A stretch of 64,000 nt of DNA from Nocardioides lacusdianchii (lineage in GTDB: Bacteria > Actinomycetota > Actinomycetes > Propionibacteriales > Nocardioidaceae): positions 248,001-312,000 of the forward strand of contig NZ_JADHZD010000005.1 in the NCBI RefSeq assembly GCF_020102855.1, read 5' to 3'. A program made the position numbers and the translations under genes. Positions 1 to 8,147 of this stretch are shown piece by piece. The notes under the pieces are model-generated. The model saw only the letters and a list, made by a program, of their open reading frames with translations, had not been told where the DNA came from and searched no databases. Within the stretch, counting starts at the first letter, position 1. The number at the start of each line of letters is the position of its first letter.

Positions 1-60
1 ACCGAGGCCGAGGTCGTCGAGGCGCAGGAGGCGGCGGCCGAGGCTCCCGAGGAGCGGTGA
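1..60 (+). CDS. C-terminal end of an unidentified protein (partial)
   Basis: Nineteen codons in frame 1 run to a TGA at 58-60; the rest of the gene lies outside the window. The visible tail is rich in Glu and Ala (ends EAPEER). Such acidic, disordered tails occur on many actinobacterial proteins, so no function can be assigned. The reading frame is supported only by codon character (GC-rich third positions) and by the hairpin structures that begin at its stop codon. Confidence 0.5.
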   Translation, partial: TEAEVVEAQEAAAEAPEER

Positions 61-187
61 GCCAGGAGGATTCCGCGAAAGCGGAAGCCGCCTCACGCAC
101 CGCCCAGTCGCCCGCCGTGACCGACACGCCCGCGAGCGGTGAGCCACGAGGACTCGGGCGACGAGGAATCCTCCTCACGCACCGCTC
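52..187. terminator. Pair of related hairpins between convergent genes
   Basis: Two imperfect copies of one hairpin design lie back to back. Copy 1 (about 52-103) pairs GCGGTG at 54-59 with CACCGC at 98-103 and holds a strong inner stem TTCCGC-GAAA-GCGGAA at 71-86. Copy 2 (about 134-187) pairs GAGCGGTG at 134-141 with CACCGCTC at 180-187. The outer arms 52-74 and 165-187 can also pair with each other (19 of 23 positions). The place, between the stop of a plus-strand gene and the stop of accD3, suits a two-way terminator. Confidence 0.6.
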
Positions 188-196
188 GGCAAGCGG

Positions 197-1669
197 TCAC
201 ACGTAGCGCCGCGCCCGCGACTCCGGCGACCCCGGCCCGGCGGCGAGCAGCGCGCTGAGCTCGTGCTCGAGCACGGCCCCGACCCTCCGGCAGAAATCCT
301 CCGGCTCGTCGGCGGCGTCGGGCTTCTCAGCCACGATCCGGTCGACGACGCCGCGGCGGTGGAGATCGAGCGCGCGCACCTGCTGCGAGCGCGCCATCTC
401 CGCGGCGTGCTCGAGGTCGCGGTGCACGATCGCCGACGCGCCCTCCGGCGGGAGCGGCGAGAGCCAGGCGTGCTGCGCGGCCACGACGCGGTCGGCGGGC
501 AGGAGCGCGAGCGCGCCGCCGCCGTTGCCCTCGCCGAGCATCAGGCACAGCGTCGGCGCGTCGAGGGTGACGAGGTCGGCCAGCGACCGCGCGATCTCGC
601 CGGCGAGCCCGCCGTTCTCGGCGTCCGCCGACAGCGCCGCGCCCTGGGTGTCGATGACCGTCACGAGGGGCAGTCCGAGCTCGGAGGCCAGGCGCATCCC
701 GCGGCGCGCCTCGCGCAGCGCCTCGGGTCCCATCGGGTGGTCGGTGGTCTGCCCGCGCCGGTCCTGGCCGAGGAAGACGCACGGCGCCTCGCCGAAGCGG
801 GCCAGCGCGATCAGCAGCCCCGGGTCGCGCTCGCCCTGGCCGGTGCCGTTGAGCGGTACGACGTCGCTGGCGGCGTAGCGCAGCAGACGGCGTACGCCGG
901 GCCGGTCCGGTCGCCGCGACCGGGTCACGCAGTCCCAGGCGTCGACGTCGGGGACGTCGTCGTGCCCTGGGTCGGCCACCGGCGCGACACCCTCGCGCGC
1001 GGCCATCAGGATCGTCAGCGCGCGGTCGAGGATGTCGGCGATCTCGTCGGGCGGCAGCACCGCGTCGACGATGCCGTGGGCGTAGAGGTTCTCCGAGGTC
1101 TGCACGCCCTCGGGGAACGGCTTGTCGTAGAGCGCCTCGTAGACCCGGGGGCCGAGGAAGCCGACCAGCGCGCCCGGCTCGGCGACGGTGACGTGGCCGA
1201 GCGAGCCCCACGACGCCATCACGCCGCCGGTGGTGGGGTGGCGCAGGTAGACGAGGTAGGGCAGCCCCGCGCCGCGGTGGGCGGCGATCGCGGCGGAGAT
1301 GCGCACCATCTGCACGAAGGCCGGCGTGCCCTCCTGCATCCGGGTGCCGCCGCTGACGGGCGCCGCCACCAGGGGCAGCCCCTCGCGGGTGGCGCGCTCG
1401 ATGCCGGCGACGATCCGGTCCGCGGCGGCGCGGCCGATGGAGCCGGCCAGGAAGCCGAACTCGCCCACCAGCACGCCGATCCGGCGTCCGCGCAGCCGTG
1501 CCTCGCCGGTGAGCACCGACTCGTCGACGCCTGACTTCTCCGCCGCTGCGGCCAGCTCGGCGGCGTACGCCTCGCCGACGTCGGCGCGCACGGGAGCGGT
1601 GTCCCACGAGGTCCACGAGCCCTCGTCGAGCACGAGGTCGATGAGGTCATGGGCGGAGAGGCGGCTCAT
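197..1669 (-). CDS. accD3: Acetyl/acyl-CoA carboxylase carboxyltransferase, fused beta/alpha type
   Basis: The 490-residue protein carries two crotonase-fold carboxyltransferase halves: a beta-like half (about 1-230, with SGGTRMQEGT and RHPTTGGV) and an alpha-like half (about 270-480, with LMLGEGNGGGALA). It matches recalled M. tuberculosis AccD3 (about 495 residues) closely along its length. It should transfer CO2 from carboxybiotin to acetyl- or acyl-CoA in malonyl-CoA supply. It lacks the zinc-finger cysteines of E. coli AccD, as expected for this family. No biotin carboxylase gene lies nearby, so it must pair with an unlinked alpha subunit. There is no Shine-Dalgarno sequence; a TACCCT box (1681-1676) sits 6 bases before the ATG, which suggests a leaderless transcript independent of the peptidase gene upstream. 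Confidence 0.9.
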   Translation of the reverse strand: MSRLSAHDLIDLVLDEGSWTSWDTAPVRADVGEAYAAELAAAAEKSGVDESVLTGEARLRGRRIGVLVGEFGFLAGSIGRAAADRIVAGIERATREGLPLVAAPVSGGTRMQEGTPAFVQMVRISAAIAAHRGAGLPYLVYLRHPTTGGVMASWGSLGHVTVAEPGALVGFLGPRVYEALYDKPFPEGVQTSENLYAHGIVDAVLPPDEIADILDRALTILMAAREGVAPVADPGHDDVPDVDAWDCVTRSRRPDRPGVRRLLRYAASDVVPLNGTGQGERDPGLLIALARFGEAPCVFLGQDRRGQTTDHPMGPEALREARRGMRLASELGLPLVTVIDTQGAALSADAENGGLAGEIARSLADLVTLDAPTLCLMLGEGNGGGALALLPADRVVAAQHAWLSPLPPEGASAIVHRDLEHAAEMARSQQVRALDLHRRGVVDRIVAEKPDAADEPEDFCRRVGAVLEHELSALLAAGPGSPESRARRYV

Positions 1670-1697
1670 GTCCGGAGGGTACGCGCGACCGGGTCGC

Positions 1698-3206
1698 TCA
1701 GGAGGCGCGAACGCCCGGGCCGGGGGTGGTGCGACCGACGATCCAGGCGTCGAAGAACTCCGACAGCTCGAGTCCGGTCTCGGACTCCCAGTGGTCGTAG
1801 GCCTGCTCGCGCGAGACCGACGTGTTGTCGTGCGCGGCGAGCCACGAGCGCGCGACGCGGTAGAACTCCTCGTCGCCGAGCTCCACGCGCAGCTCGTTCC
1901 ACATGAGCGCCGGCGTGTAGTAGATGTTCGAGCCGCCGAACTGGCGCGGGTCGTACGCCCCGGGCGGGCCGTAGTCGTCGCGCAGCTGCTGGTCGATGGC
2001 GCGGGCGGCGTCGAGGGTCTCGCGCAGGCGCCGGATGTCGTGCTCGTCCTCGTAGGTCCACTGCAGCAGCATCGTCATGCCCTCGTTGAGCCACACGTCG
2101 CGCCAGTCCGACGGCGAGACCTGGTCGCCGTACCACTGGTGCACGAGCTCGTGGGCGACGACCTGCGGGGACATTACGTAGTCGGTGTCGCCGAGGGTGA
2201 CCATGGTCTGGGTCTCCATGGCGCTCTGTGAGGCGGTGACCACGAGGCCGAGGGTGTCGAAGGGGTAGGCGCCGAGCCGGTCCTCGACCCAGTCGACGGT
2301 GGCCGCCGCGCTCTGGATCCCCTCGAGCCGGCGCACCATCCCGCGCGGGGTCCAGTAGTCGACGCGCAGGCCGTCCTCGGTCGTGTTGGAGGCGTGGGCG
2401 TAGTCGCCGATCGCGAGGGTGATGAGGTACGACGACGCCGGCTCCACGAGCTGCCACGACGTGGTGGTGCCGTCCTCGTCGGTGGTGAGCTCGGTGAGCG
2501 CGCCGTTGGAGATCCCGGTCCACGGCGCGGGAGCGTGCACCGTGACGTCGTAGAGCGCCTTGTCGGACGGCTGGTCGTTGACGGGGTACCACGTGTAGGC
2601 GCCGTAGGGCTCCTGCATCGTCCACACCTCGCCGGTGTCGGTGACCGTGAAGCCGGTGGTGGAGAAGTCGCTGCGCGTGGTGGGTGCCGGCGCGGGCTCA
2701 GGGGTGCCGGCGTAGTCGAGGGCGAGCTCGTGGCGGTCGTCCGCGGTGATCGGGGCCTGCACCACCAGGTCCTTGCCGCGGCGGGTGAAGCGGACCGGCT
2801 CGCCGTCGAGGGTCAGCTGCCCGACGGCCAGCGGCGCGCCGAGGTCGAGCTGGAAGCGCGGGGCGGTGCGCGCCGCTCGGAACGTGATGACCGCGCTGCC
2901 GGTGAGCCGCTCGCGCCCCGGCTCCCACGTGAGGTCGAGGTCGTAGTGCAGGGCGTCGACCCGCGGGTCGCCGACGTCGGGGTAGACGCTGTCCTCGCGC
3001 GGCTCGGACACCGCGAGGTCGAGGTCCTGCTCGACCGGGTCTGTCAGCGGGGGCGTCGAGGCACGCGCCACACCGTCGGAGGCCGGCGCCGCTGCTGTGG
3101 GAGCCGGCGTGGTGAGGGCGTCGGGGGCCGCGACCTCGCCGGAGCAGCCGGTGAGGACCGCGAGGGACAGGACGAGGGTGAGTCCGGTGCGAGCCGTGAG
3201 GCTCAC
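1698..3206 (-). CDS. M1 family zinc metallopeptidase, predicted lipoprotein
   Basis: 502 residues. The N-terminus reads as a lipoprotein signal with lipobox LTGC near residue 20, so the enzyme is probably anchored outside the membrane. The zinc site is HELVH at 352-356 with the third ligand in NEG (E375), the exact M1 spacing; SAMETQTM upstream takes the place of the usual GxMEN substrate motif. It should act as an aminopeptidase. The GTG start at 3206 overlaps the stop of the sigma factor gene by four bases (GTGA), and the signal peptide begins exactly there, which decides the start. The two genes are therefore co-transcribed and probably translationally coupled. Confidence 0.87.
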   Translation of the reverse strand: MSLTARTGLTLVLSLAVLTGCSGEVAAPDALTTPAPTAAAPASDGVARASTPPLTDPVEQDLDLAVSEPREDSVYPDVGDPRVDALHYDLDLTWEPGRERLTGSAVITFRAARTAPRFQLDLGAPLAVGQLTLDGEPVRFTRRGKDLVVQAPITADDRHELALDYAGTPEPAPAPTTRSDFSTTGFTVTDTGEVWTMQEPYGAYTWYPVNDQPSDKALYDVTVHAPAPWTGISNGALTELTTDEDGTTTSWQLVEPASSYLITLAIGDYAHASNTTEDGLRVDYWTPRGMVRRLEGIQSAAATVDWVEDRLGAYPFDTLGLVVTASQSAMETQTMVTLGDTDYVMSPQVVAHELVHQWYGDQVSPSDWRDVWLNEGMTMLLQWTYEDEHDIRRLRETLDAARAIDQQLRDDYGPPGAYDPRQFGGSNIYYTPALMWNELRVELGDEEFYRVARSWLAAHDNTSVSREQAYDHWESETGLELSEFFDAWIVGRTTPGPGVRAS

Positions 3207-3781
3207 CTCTCGCCCCGGAGCAACGGCCGGGCGAGCTTGCGGCCGTGGTGGATCTGGGCCTTCACGGTGCCGAGCGGGGCGTCGACGAGCTCGGCGATCT
3301 CGTCGTAGGGCAGGCCGTAGACGTCGCGCAGCAGCAGCGGCTCGACGTACTGCGGGTGGTCGACCTCGATGGTCTCCATCGCGTCGAGCAGGTCGAGACG
3401 GGTGCCGGCGATGACGCTGGTGGTGCGCGGGTCCGGCCGGTCGTGGGCGCCGTCCTCGAAGTCGGTGGGCGTGGCGAGGTTCTTGAGCCGCCGGTAGGTC
3501 GTCCGGGCGCTGTTGACCGCCACGATGTGCAGCCACGTGGTGAAGCGGCCGCGACCGCCCCAGGAGTCGATCCGGGTGGCGACGTTGAGCATCGCCTCCT
3601 GGCACGCGTCCTCGGAGTCGCCGGAGAAGGGGAGAACCCCGCGGCAGATGTTGAGCACCCGCGGACGCACCGCCCCGAGCAGCATCTCGAGCGCGTCGCG
3701 GTCGCCGTCACGTGCCCGACGCGCCAGGTCGTCGATGTCGTCCGGCGTCAGCGCGTCGCCCGGGTCCCCCGAATAGTTCAC
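3203..3781 (-). CDS. RNA polymerase sigma-70 family (ECF-like) sigma factor
   Basis: 192 residues with the two-domain plan of extracytoplasmic-function sigma factors. Region 2 (about 35-105) contains EDACQEAMLNVATR and FTTWLHIVAVNSAR; region 4 (about 130-185) has LPYDEIAELVDAPLGTVKAQIHHGR, a helix-turn-helix for the -35 element. No anti-sigma gene adjoins it; instead the gene overlaps an exported peptidase by 4 bases, so control may be transcriptional or involve that partner. The GTG start at 3781 lies only 20 bases from the divergent kinase start, so the promoters must overlap. The exact subgroup cannot be told from sequence reading. Confidence 0.88.
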   Translation of the reverse strand: MNYSGDPGDALTPDDIDDLARRARDGDRDALEMLLGAVRPRVLNICRGVLPFSGDSEDACQEAMLNVATRIDSWGGRGRFTTWLHIVAVNSARTTYRRLKNLATPTDFEDGAHDRPDPRTTSVIAGTRLDLLDAMETIEVDHPQYVEPLLLRDVYGLPYDEIAELVDAPLGTVKAQIHHGRKLARPLLRGER

Positions 3782-3789
3782 CCCTGCAC

Positions 3790-3797
3790 GATAATGC
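3790..3797. promoter_or_regulatory. Overlapping -10 elements of divergent sigma factor and kinase genes
   Basis: The divergent start codons are 20 bases apart. On the plus strand GATAAT (3790-3795) matches TATAAT at 5 of 6 positions and ends 6 bases before the kinase GTG. On the minus strand the same bases give CATTAT (3797-3792), 4 of 6 matches, 10 bases before the sigma factor GTG. One near-symmetric box could serve both directions. This is a reading of sequence only; transcription starts are not known. Confidence 0.45.
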
Positions 3798-3801
3798 CCA
3801 C

Positions 3802-5250
3802 GTGTCCGCTCCCTCTCGTCTCGGTCGTTACCCGGTGCGCCGTCGCATCGGCTCCGGGGCGTTCGCGACCGTGTGGCTCGCCCACGACGAGCACCTCGAC
3901 TCGCCGGTGGCCATCAAGGTGCTGGCCGACAACTGGACCGGGGACCTCCACATCCGGCAGCGGTTCGTCGAGGAGGGCCGCTTCCTGCGCAAGGTGGAGT
4001 CGCCGCACGTCGTGAGCGTCTACGACGCCGGCGAGCTCGAGGACGAGCGTCCCTTCCTCGTCATGGCGTACGCCGACCAGGGCACGCTGGCGGACCGGCT
4101 CGAGCTCGGCATGTTGAGCCGGGCGCAGGCGCTGACGGTCGTCGACCAGGTCGGCAAGGGCCTCACCGCCCTGCACGAGCGCGGGGTGCTGCACCGCGAC
4201 GTGAAGCCGGCCAACGTGCTCTTCCGCACCGTCGGCACCGCAGCCGGCGAGCAGGTGATCGCGATGCTGGGCGACCTCGGCCTCGGCAAGGCGATGGACA
4301 TGTCCTCGCGGCTGACCATGGTCGGGGGCACGCCGACGTACGTCGCCCCGGAGCAGGCGCGCGGCGAGGGCCTCGACGCCCGCGCCGACCAGTTCTCGCT
4401 CGCGGCACTGGCCCACTACCTCCTCGCCGGTCGCCAGCCGTTCGCCCACTCCAGCCTCTCCGCGGCGGAGGACCCCGCACCGCCGCCGCCGATGGGGATC
4501 GGCAACCCCGAGGCCGAGGCCGTGGTGCTGCGCGCGCTGGCCAAGGACCGCGACGACCGCTTCGAGGACGTCGCGTCCTTCACCGCCGCGCTCGTCGACG
4601 CGATGGGCGGGGAGCTCGACGCGTCGCCGCAGGCGTGGGTCCCGGTCGACCCGGACCTCACCCGCACCGAGCCGGGCACCGGCGCCACCGATCCGACCCC
4701 GTCCGACAGCCCGGCCGCGCGCCGCCGCTGGCCGGGGTTCGTCGCGGCAGCTCTGGTGCTCCTGCTCGGCGCCGGGGCGGGGTGGTCGCTCGAGCGCGCC
4801 AGCACCGCCACCCGTACGGTCTCCGACGACACCGGCACGCTCTCGGTCACCGTCCCGGAGTCGTGGACGGCGCAGGTCGACCCCGAGCAGTGGGTGCCGG
4901 TCGAGGGTGAGCAGTCGCAGCCGTCGCTGGCCGCCGGCAGCCGGGAGGGCTGGAACACCGAGGAGGGGGCCGCCCCGGGTGTCTTCATCGGGATCCTCTC
5001 CTCCGACAAGCTGCCCTCGCGCGTGCCGCAGCACGCGGAGTGCGTCGACGCGCCCGGTGGCCTGATCAGGGACGAGCGCAACGGCGACGCGTCGATGACG
5101 ATGATCTTCAGCGGCTGCCCCGGCGCCGACTACATGGTCGAGCGTGTGGTGCAGGTCAACGCCAGCCAGCTGCTCTGGGTGCAGGTCCGCAGCGACAAGC
5201 GCGCCACGGCCAACACGGTCCTCGACTCGGTGACGACGTCCGGGATCTGA
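3802..5250 (+). CDS. Transmembrane serine/threonine protein kinase (PknB-like)
   Basis: 482 residues. The kinase domain occupies about 8-275: glycine loop IGSGAF (16-21), VAIK with Lys39, catalytic HRD at 131-133, DLG in place of DFG (Asp158) and the APE-like APEQ segment. A Pro/Thr-rich linker, one membrane helix (about 313-330) and an extracytoplasmic domain of about 145 residues follow. That domain opens with a short beta segment and TVPESW, the pattern seen in the two proteins encoded next door on the other strand, so ligand sensing through a PsbP/LpqN-like fold is possible. GTG 3802 is chosen because the glycine loop follows closely and a -10 box lies 6 bases upstream. The gene converges on its neighbour with only three bases between the stops. 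Confidence 0.9.
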   Translation: MSAPSRLGRYPVRRRIGSGAFATVWLAHDEHLDSPVAIKVLADNWTGDLHIRQRFVEEGRFLRKVESPHVVSVYDAGELEDERPFLVMAYADQGTLADRLELGMLSRAQALTVVDQVGKGLTALHERGVLHRDVKPANVLFRTVGTAAGEQVIAMLGDLGLGKAMDMSSRLTMVGGTPTYVAPEQARGEGLDARADQFSLAALAHYLLAGRQPFAHSSLSAAEDPAPPPPMGIGNPEAEAVVLRALAKDRDDRFEDVASFTAALVDAMGGELDASPQAWVPVDPDLTRTEPGTGATDPTPSDSPAARRRWPGFVAAALVLLLGAGAGWSLERASTATRTVSDDTGTLSVTVPESWTAQVDPEQWVPVEGEQSQPSLAAGSREGWNTEEGAAPGVFIGILSSDKLPSRVPQHAECVDAPGGLIRDERNGDASMTMIFSGCPGADYMVERVVQVNASQLLWVQVRSDKRATANTVLDSVTTSGI

Positions 5251-5253
5251 GCC

Positions 5254-5898
5254 TCAGCCCAGCGAGACGCCTGCCGCGACGCGGCTGATCAGGTCGGCCA
5301 TGCCGTCCGCGTCCCGGGCGCGCCCGGTGACCGCGATCTCGACCTGCGCGTCGTCCGAGCCCGTGACGTCGAGCCAGGTCAGGAAGCCGTGGCGCAGGTG
5401 GTTGCTGGCGACGAAGGTGAAGTGCAGGCTGCGGTCGGTCCGCTCGAGGATCGTGACGTTCTGCTCGTCCTCGTTGAGCTCGTCGATGCGACGGTCCAGG
5501 GTCCAGCTGATGGAGCGGCGGTTGCTCAGCACCTGCTCGACGCGCATCACCTGGCCGAAGGACGGCTGGTCCGGCGGGCGCCACTGCCACTCGTTGAGGG
5601 AGTTCTCGGAGAAGGTCCAGCCCTGCGGCACCGGCAGCGTCATCCGGAACCCGCCGCTGCCGACCTCACCGGGGACCAGGCGGGTGCCCGGCTCGAGGGG
5701 CGGGTACGCCGGATCGGGGAGGATGTCCGGCACGGGGTCCACCGGCAGGCTCGGCGACGCGGCGACCACCGGGGCGGGCGCGCCGTCGCCGCGGGGGAGC
5801 TCGCCGAGGGCCCAGGAGGCGCCGAAGCCGCCCACCAGCCCCAGTGCCAGCAGCAGTGCGACGAGGGCGGCACCGCGGCGCGTCGCGATCGCGTCCAT
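5254..5898 (-). CDS. Membrane-anchored protein with LpqN/PsbP-like extracytoplasmic domain
   Basis: 214 residues: an N-terminal hydrophobic helix (about 9-31), a Pro-rich linker and a compact domain from about residue 75 that begins FRMTLPVPQGW and ends with a helix (MADLISRVAAGV). This arrangement resembles the PsbP/Mog1-like lipoprotein fold of LpqN, but I recognise it only by pattern. It is a paralogue of the upstream gene (shared FxxTxPxPxGW, NEWxW, LDV/LDL segments) and echoes the outer domain of the convergent kinase. Its ATG shares one base with the upstream stop (TGATG), so the two are coupled. Function unknown; a partner or decoy for the kinase sensor is an inference from position and likeness. 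Confidence 0.75.
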   Translation of the reverse strand: MDAIATRRGAALVALLLALGLVGGFGASWALGELPRGDGAPAPVVAASPSLPVDPVPDILPDPAYPPLEPGTRLVPGEVGSGGFRMTLPVPQGWTFSENSLNEWQWRPPDQPSFGQVMRVEQVLSNRRSISWTLDRRIDELNEDEQNVTILERTDRSLHFTFVASNHLRHGFLTWLDVTGSDDAQVEIAVTGRARDADGMADLISRVAAGVSLG

Positions 5899-6557
5899 CA
5901 GGGCAGCTCGATCGCCTGGGCGGTCGCACCGCGCATGCCCTCGGCCACCCGCCGGATCAGGTCACTGGTGCCCTCGACGTCCCGCTCGCGCCCGTGAACG
6001 ACGATCTCGACGTCCGCCTGGCCGCTGCGGTCGAGGTCGAGCCACCGCATGAAGCTGTGGCGCTTGTTTCCCTCGTTGCTGCGGTAGGTGTACTCGAGCG
6101 AGTTCGCGCCACGCTCGCGGATCGACACGTCCTCCTGCTCGTCGAGCAGCCGCTCGATGCGGATGTCGATGGCGTCCTCGATGGTGATGTCCTGGCTGTT
6201 GATCTGCTCGATGCGCATCACGTAGGTGTTGTTGGACGTGCCGGGCTTCTTCCACTTCCACTCGTTGGTGGCGTTGGCGTTGGTGCTCCAGCCCTTCGGC
6301 GCGGGGAAGGTGATCTCGAACTTCCCGCTGCCCAGCCGGGCCTGCTCCATCGCGATGCCGGGCTCGAGCGCCGGGTCGTCGGGGTCGGCCTCGAACGGCT
6401 GCGGTGCCTCGATCGGCAGCTCCGGGCGCGCTGCGGGCACCGGGGCGGCGACGCCGGAACCGATCGTGGTGTCGCGGGTCTGTGCGGACGCGGCGAAGCC
6501 GCTCCCGGCGCCGACCGCCAGGAGCGCGACCAGCACTGCAGGCCCCCGCCACTTCAT
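5898..6557 (-). CDS. Membrane-anchored protein, paralogue of the next gene
   Basis: 219 residues with a signal-anchor helix (about 5-25), a Pro/Ala-rich linker and a C-terminal domain starting FEITFPAPKGW and ending TSDLIRRVAEGM. It aligns with the 214-residue neighbour over the whole outer domain. No cysteine follows the helix, so it is not a lipoprotein. A TAGATT box (6569-6564) sits 6 bases before the ATG and no Shine-Dalgarno sequence is visible, pointing to a leaderless message that carries both paralogues. The domain pattern suggests an LpqN/PsbP-like fold, but no activity can be assigned. Confidence 0.75.
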   Translation of the reverse strand: MKWRGPAVLVALLAVGAGSGFAASAQTRDTTIGSGVAAPVPAARPELPIEAPQPFEADPDDPALEPGIAMEQARLGSGKFEITFPAPKGWSTNANATNEWKWKKPGTSNNTYVMRIEQINSQDITIEDAIDIRIERLLDEQEDVSIRERGANSLEYTYRSNEGNKRHSFMRWLDLDRSGQADVEIVVHGRERDVEGTSDLIRRVAEGMRGATAQAIELP

Positions 6558-6616
6558 ACGACCAATCTAGCCGTCCGCCACAGGAGGGCCGGTCAGCGTG
6601 GTGGCTCCGCGCCTCC

Positions 6617-6622
6617 TACCGT
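6617..6622 (+). promoter_or_regulatory. -10 box of a leaderless transcript (amidohydrolase)
   Basis: TACCGT fits the actinobacterial TAnnnT -10 pattern and lies 7 bases before the ATG at 6630, where no ribosome binding site is seen. The divergent gene has its own box at 6569-6564, so the region between 6558 and 6629 holds two back-to-back start sites. Confidence 0.45.
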
Positions 6623-6629
6623 GGTCCCC

Positions 6630-8123
6630 ATGCTGATCCGCAACGTCCGCCTCGTGGCGGTCACCGAGCCCGCTGCCCCCGGCCTGGTCGACGTACGCCT
6701 CGACGGTGGACGCGTGGTCGAGGTCGGCCCCGGCCTCGCCGACCTCGGGGGCTGGACGTACGACGGGCGCGGGCGCTGGCTGGCGCCCGGGCTGTGGGAC
6801 CAGCACGTGCACCTCGGCCAGTGGACCCTGGCCTCGGCGCGGCTCGACCTCGCCCCGGCGCGCTCGAGCACGGAGGCGGTGGCGCTGGTGCGCGAACGAC
6901 TCGAGCAGTGGCCCGACCTGCCCGTCATCGGCTGGGGGCACCGGCCCACGGCCTGGCCGGACAACCCCGCGGTGTCCGACCTCGACGCCGTCGACACCGA
7001 CCAGCCGATCGTGCTCATCGCCGGCGACGGCCACCACGGCTGGCTCAACACGACCGCGCTGCACATGCTCGCCCTGCCCACCCGCGACAGCGTGGTGAGC
7101 GAGGGCGAGTGGTTCATGGCCTACGGCCGGCTCGCCACGGTGCTCGGCACCGACGGCACCGGGCCGGAGGCCTACCGCCGCTCGATGGAGGCCGCCGCCG
7201 CGCAGGGCGTGGTGGGCCTCGTGGACCTCGAGTTCAGCGGCGGGGTGGCCGACTGGGTCGAGCGCTGGTCCGAGGGTGCAGACCTGATCCGGGTCCGCCA
7301 CGCATGCTACGCCGACGGCCTCGACGACGTGCTGTCGCGCGGACTGCGCTCCGGCGACTCGCTCGACGGCGACCCGCGGCTGACCATGGGTCCGCTGAAG
7401 ATCATCAGCGACGGCTCGCTCAACACCCGCTCCGCCTGGTGCTGCGAGCCCTACGCCGAGAAGGCCGTGCCCGGCGCCGAGGAGGGCCAGCCCAACCAGA
7501 CGCCCGAGGAGCTGCGCGCCCTGCTCGCCCGCGCCGCGGCCGGTGGTCTCGACGTCGCGGTGCACGCCATCGGCGACCGCGCCGTGGCCGAGGCCCTCGC
7601 GGCGTTCGAGGAGACCGGTGCCCACGGCGGCATCGAGCACGTCCAGCTCACCACCCGCGACGACGTACGCCGCATGGCCGAGCTCGGCGTGCGCGCCAGC
7701 GTCCAGCCCGCCCACCTCCTCGACGACCGCGACGTCGCCGAGCGGCTGTGGCGCGGTCGTGCGGAGCGGTGCTTCCCGCTGCGCTGGATGTTCGACGACG
7801 GCGTCGACGTGGTGCTCGGCTCCGACGCCCCGGTCTCGCCGCTCGACCCGTGGCTGGCCATCGCCGCCGCCATCCACCGCTCCGCCGACGAGCGCGAGCC
7901 GTGGCACCCCGAGCAGGCGATCACCGCCCGTGAGGCGCTCGCCGCCTCCACCGACGGCTGGGGCACCGTGGCGCCCGGCCACCCGGCCGACCTGGTGCTC
8001 CTCGACGCCGACCCGCTCGACGGCGACTCCGACCAGGACCACGCCGAGCGGCTGCGAGCCTTCGCCGACCAGGTCGTCGTGACCTGGGTGGCGGGCGAGC
8101 CGGCGTACGAGCGCGAGGTGTGA
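6630..8123 (+). CDS. Amidohydrolase family 3 protein (YtcJ-like)
   Basis: 497 residues with metal-dependent hydrolase signatures: an N-terminal beta-sandwich strand set, the metal motif WDQHVHLG (about residue 55), HAIGDRAV (about 312) and GSDAPVSPLDPW (about 400), followed by the C-terminal GHPADLVLLDADPL sandwich segment. Members of this family (YtcJ, N-substituted formamide deformylase relatives) hydrolyse amide or formamide bonds; the substrate cannot be told here. The start is fixed by the conserved MLIRNVRLV opening strand and a TACCGT box just upstream. Its stop lies 24 bases before a 72-base palindrome that probably ends transcription. Confidence 0.87.
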   Translation: MLIRNVRLVAVTEPAAPGLVDVRLDGGRVVEVGPGLADLGGWTYDGRGRWLAPGLWDQHVHLGQWTLASARLDLAPARSSTEAVALVRERLEQWPDLPVIGWGHRPTAWPDNPAVSDLDAVDTDQPIVLIAGDGHHGWLNTTALHMLALPTRDSVVSEGEWFMAYGRLATVLGTDGTGPEAYRRSMEAAAAQGVVGLVDLEFSGGVADWVERWSEGADLIRVRHACYADGLDDVLSRGLRSGDSLDGDPRLTMGPLKIISDGSLNTRSAWCCEPYAEKAVPGAEEGQPNQTPEELRALLARAAAGGLDVAVHAIGDRAVAEALAAFEETGAHGGIEHVQLTTRDDVRRMAELGVRASVQPAHLLDDRDVAERLWRGRAERCFPLRWMFDDGVDVVLGSDAPVSPLDPWLAIAAAIHRSADEREPWHPEQAITAREALAASTDGWGTVAPGHPADLVLLDADPLDGDSDQDHAERLRAFADQVVVTWVAGEPAYEREV

Positions 8124-8147
8124 GCGCGGGCTTAGCGCGGGCCCAGC

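Noticed and set aside
3712..3801. A longer N-terminus for the Ser/Thr kinase
   Set aside because: Upstream codons overlap the sigma factor gene and read as antisense sequence; the -10 box at 3790-3795 and the glycine loop position favour GTG 3802.
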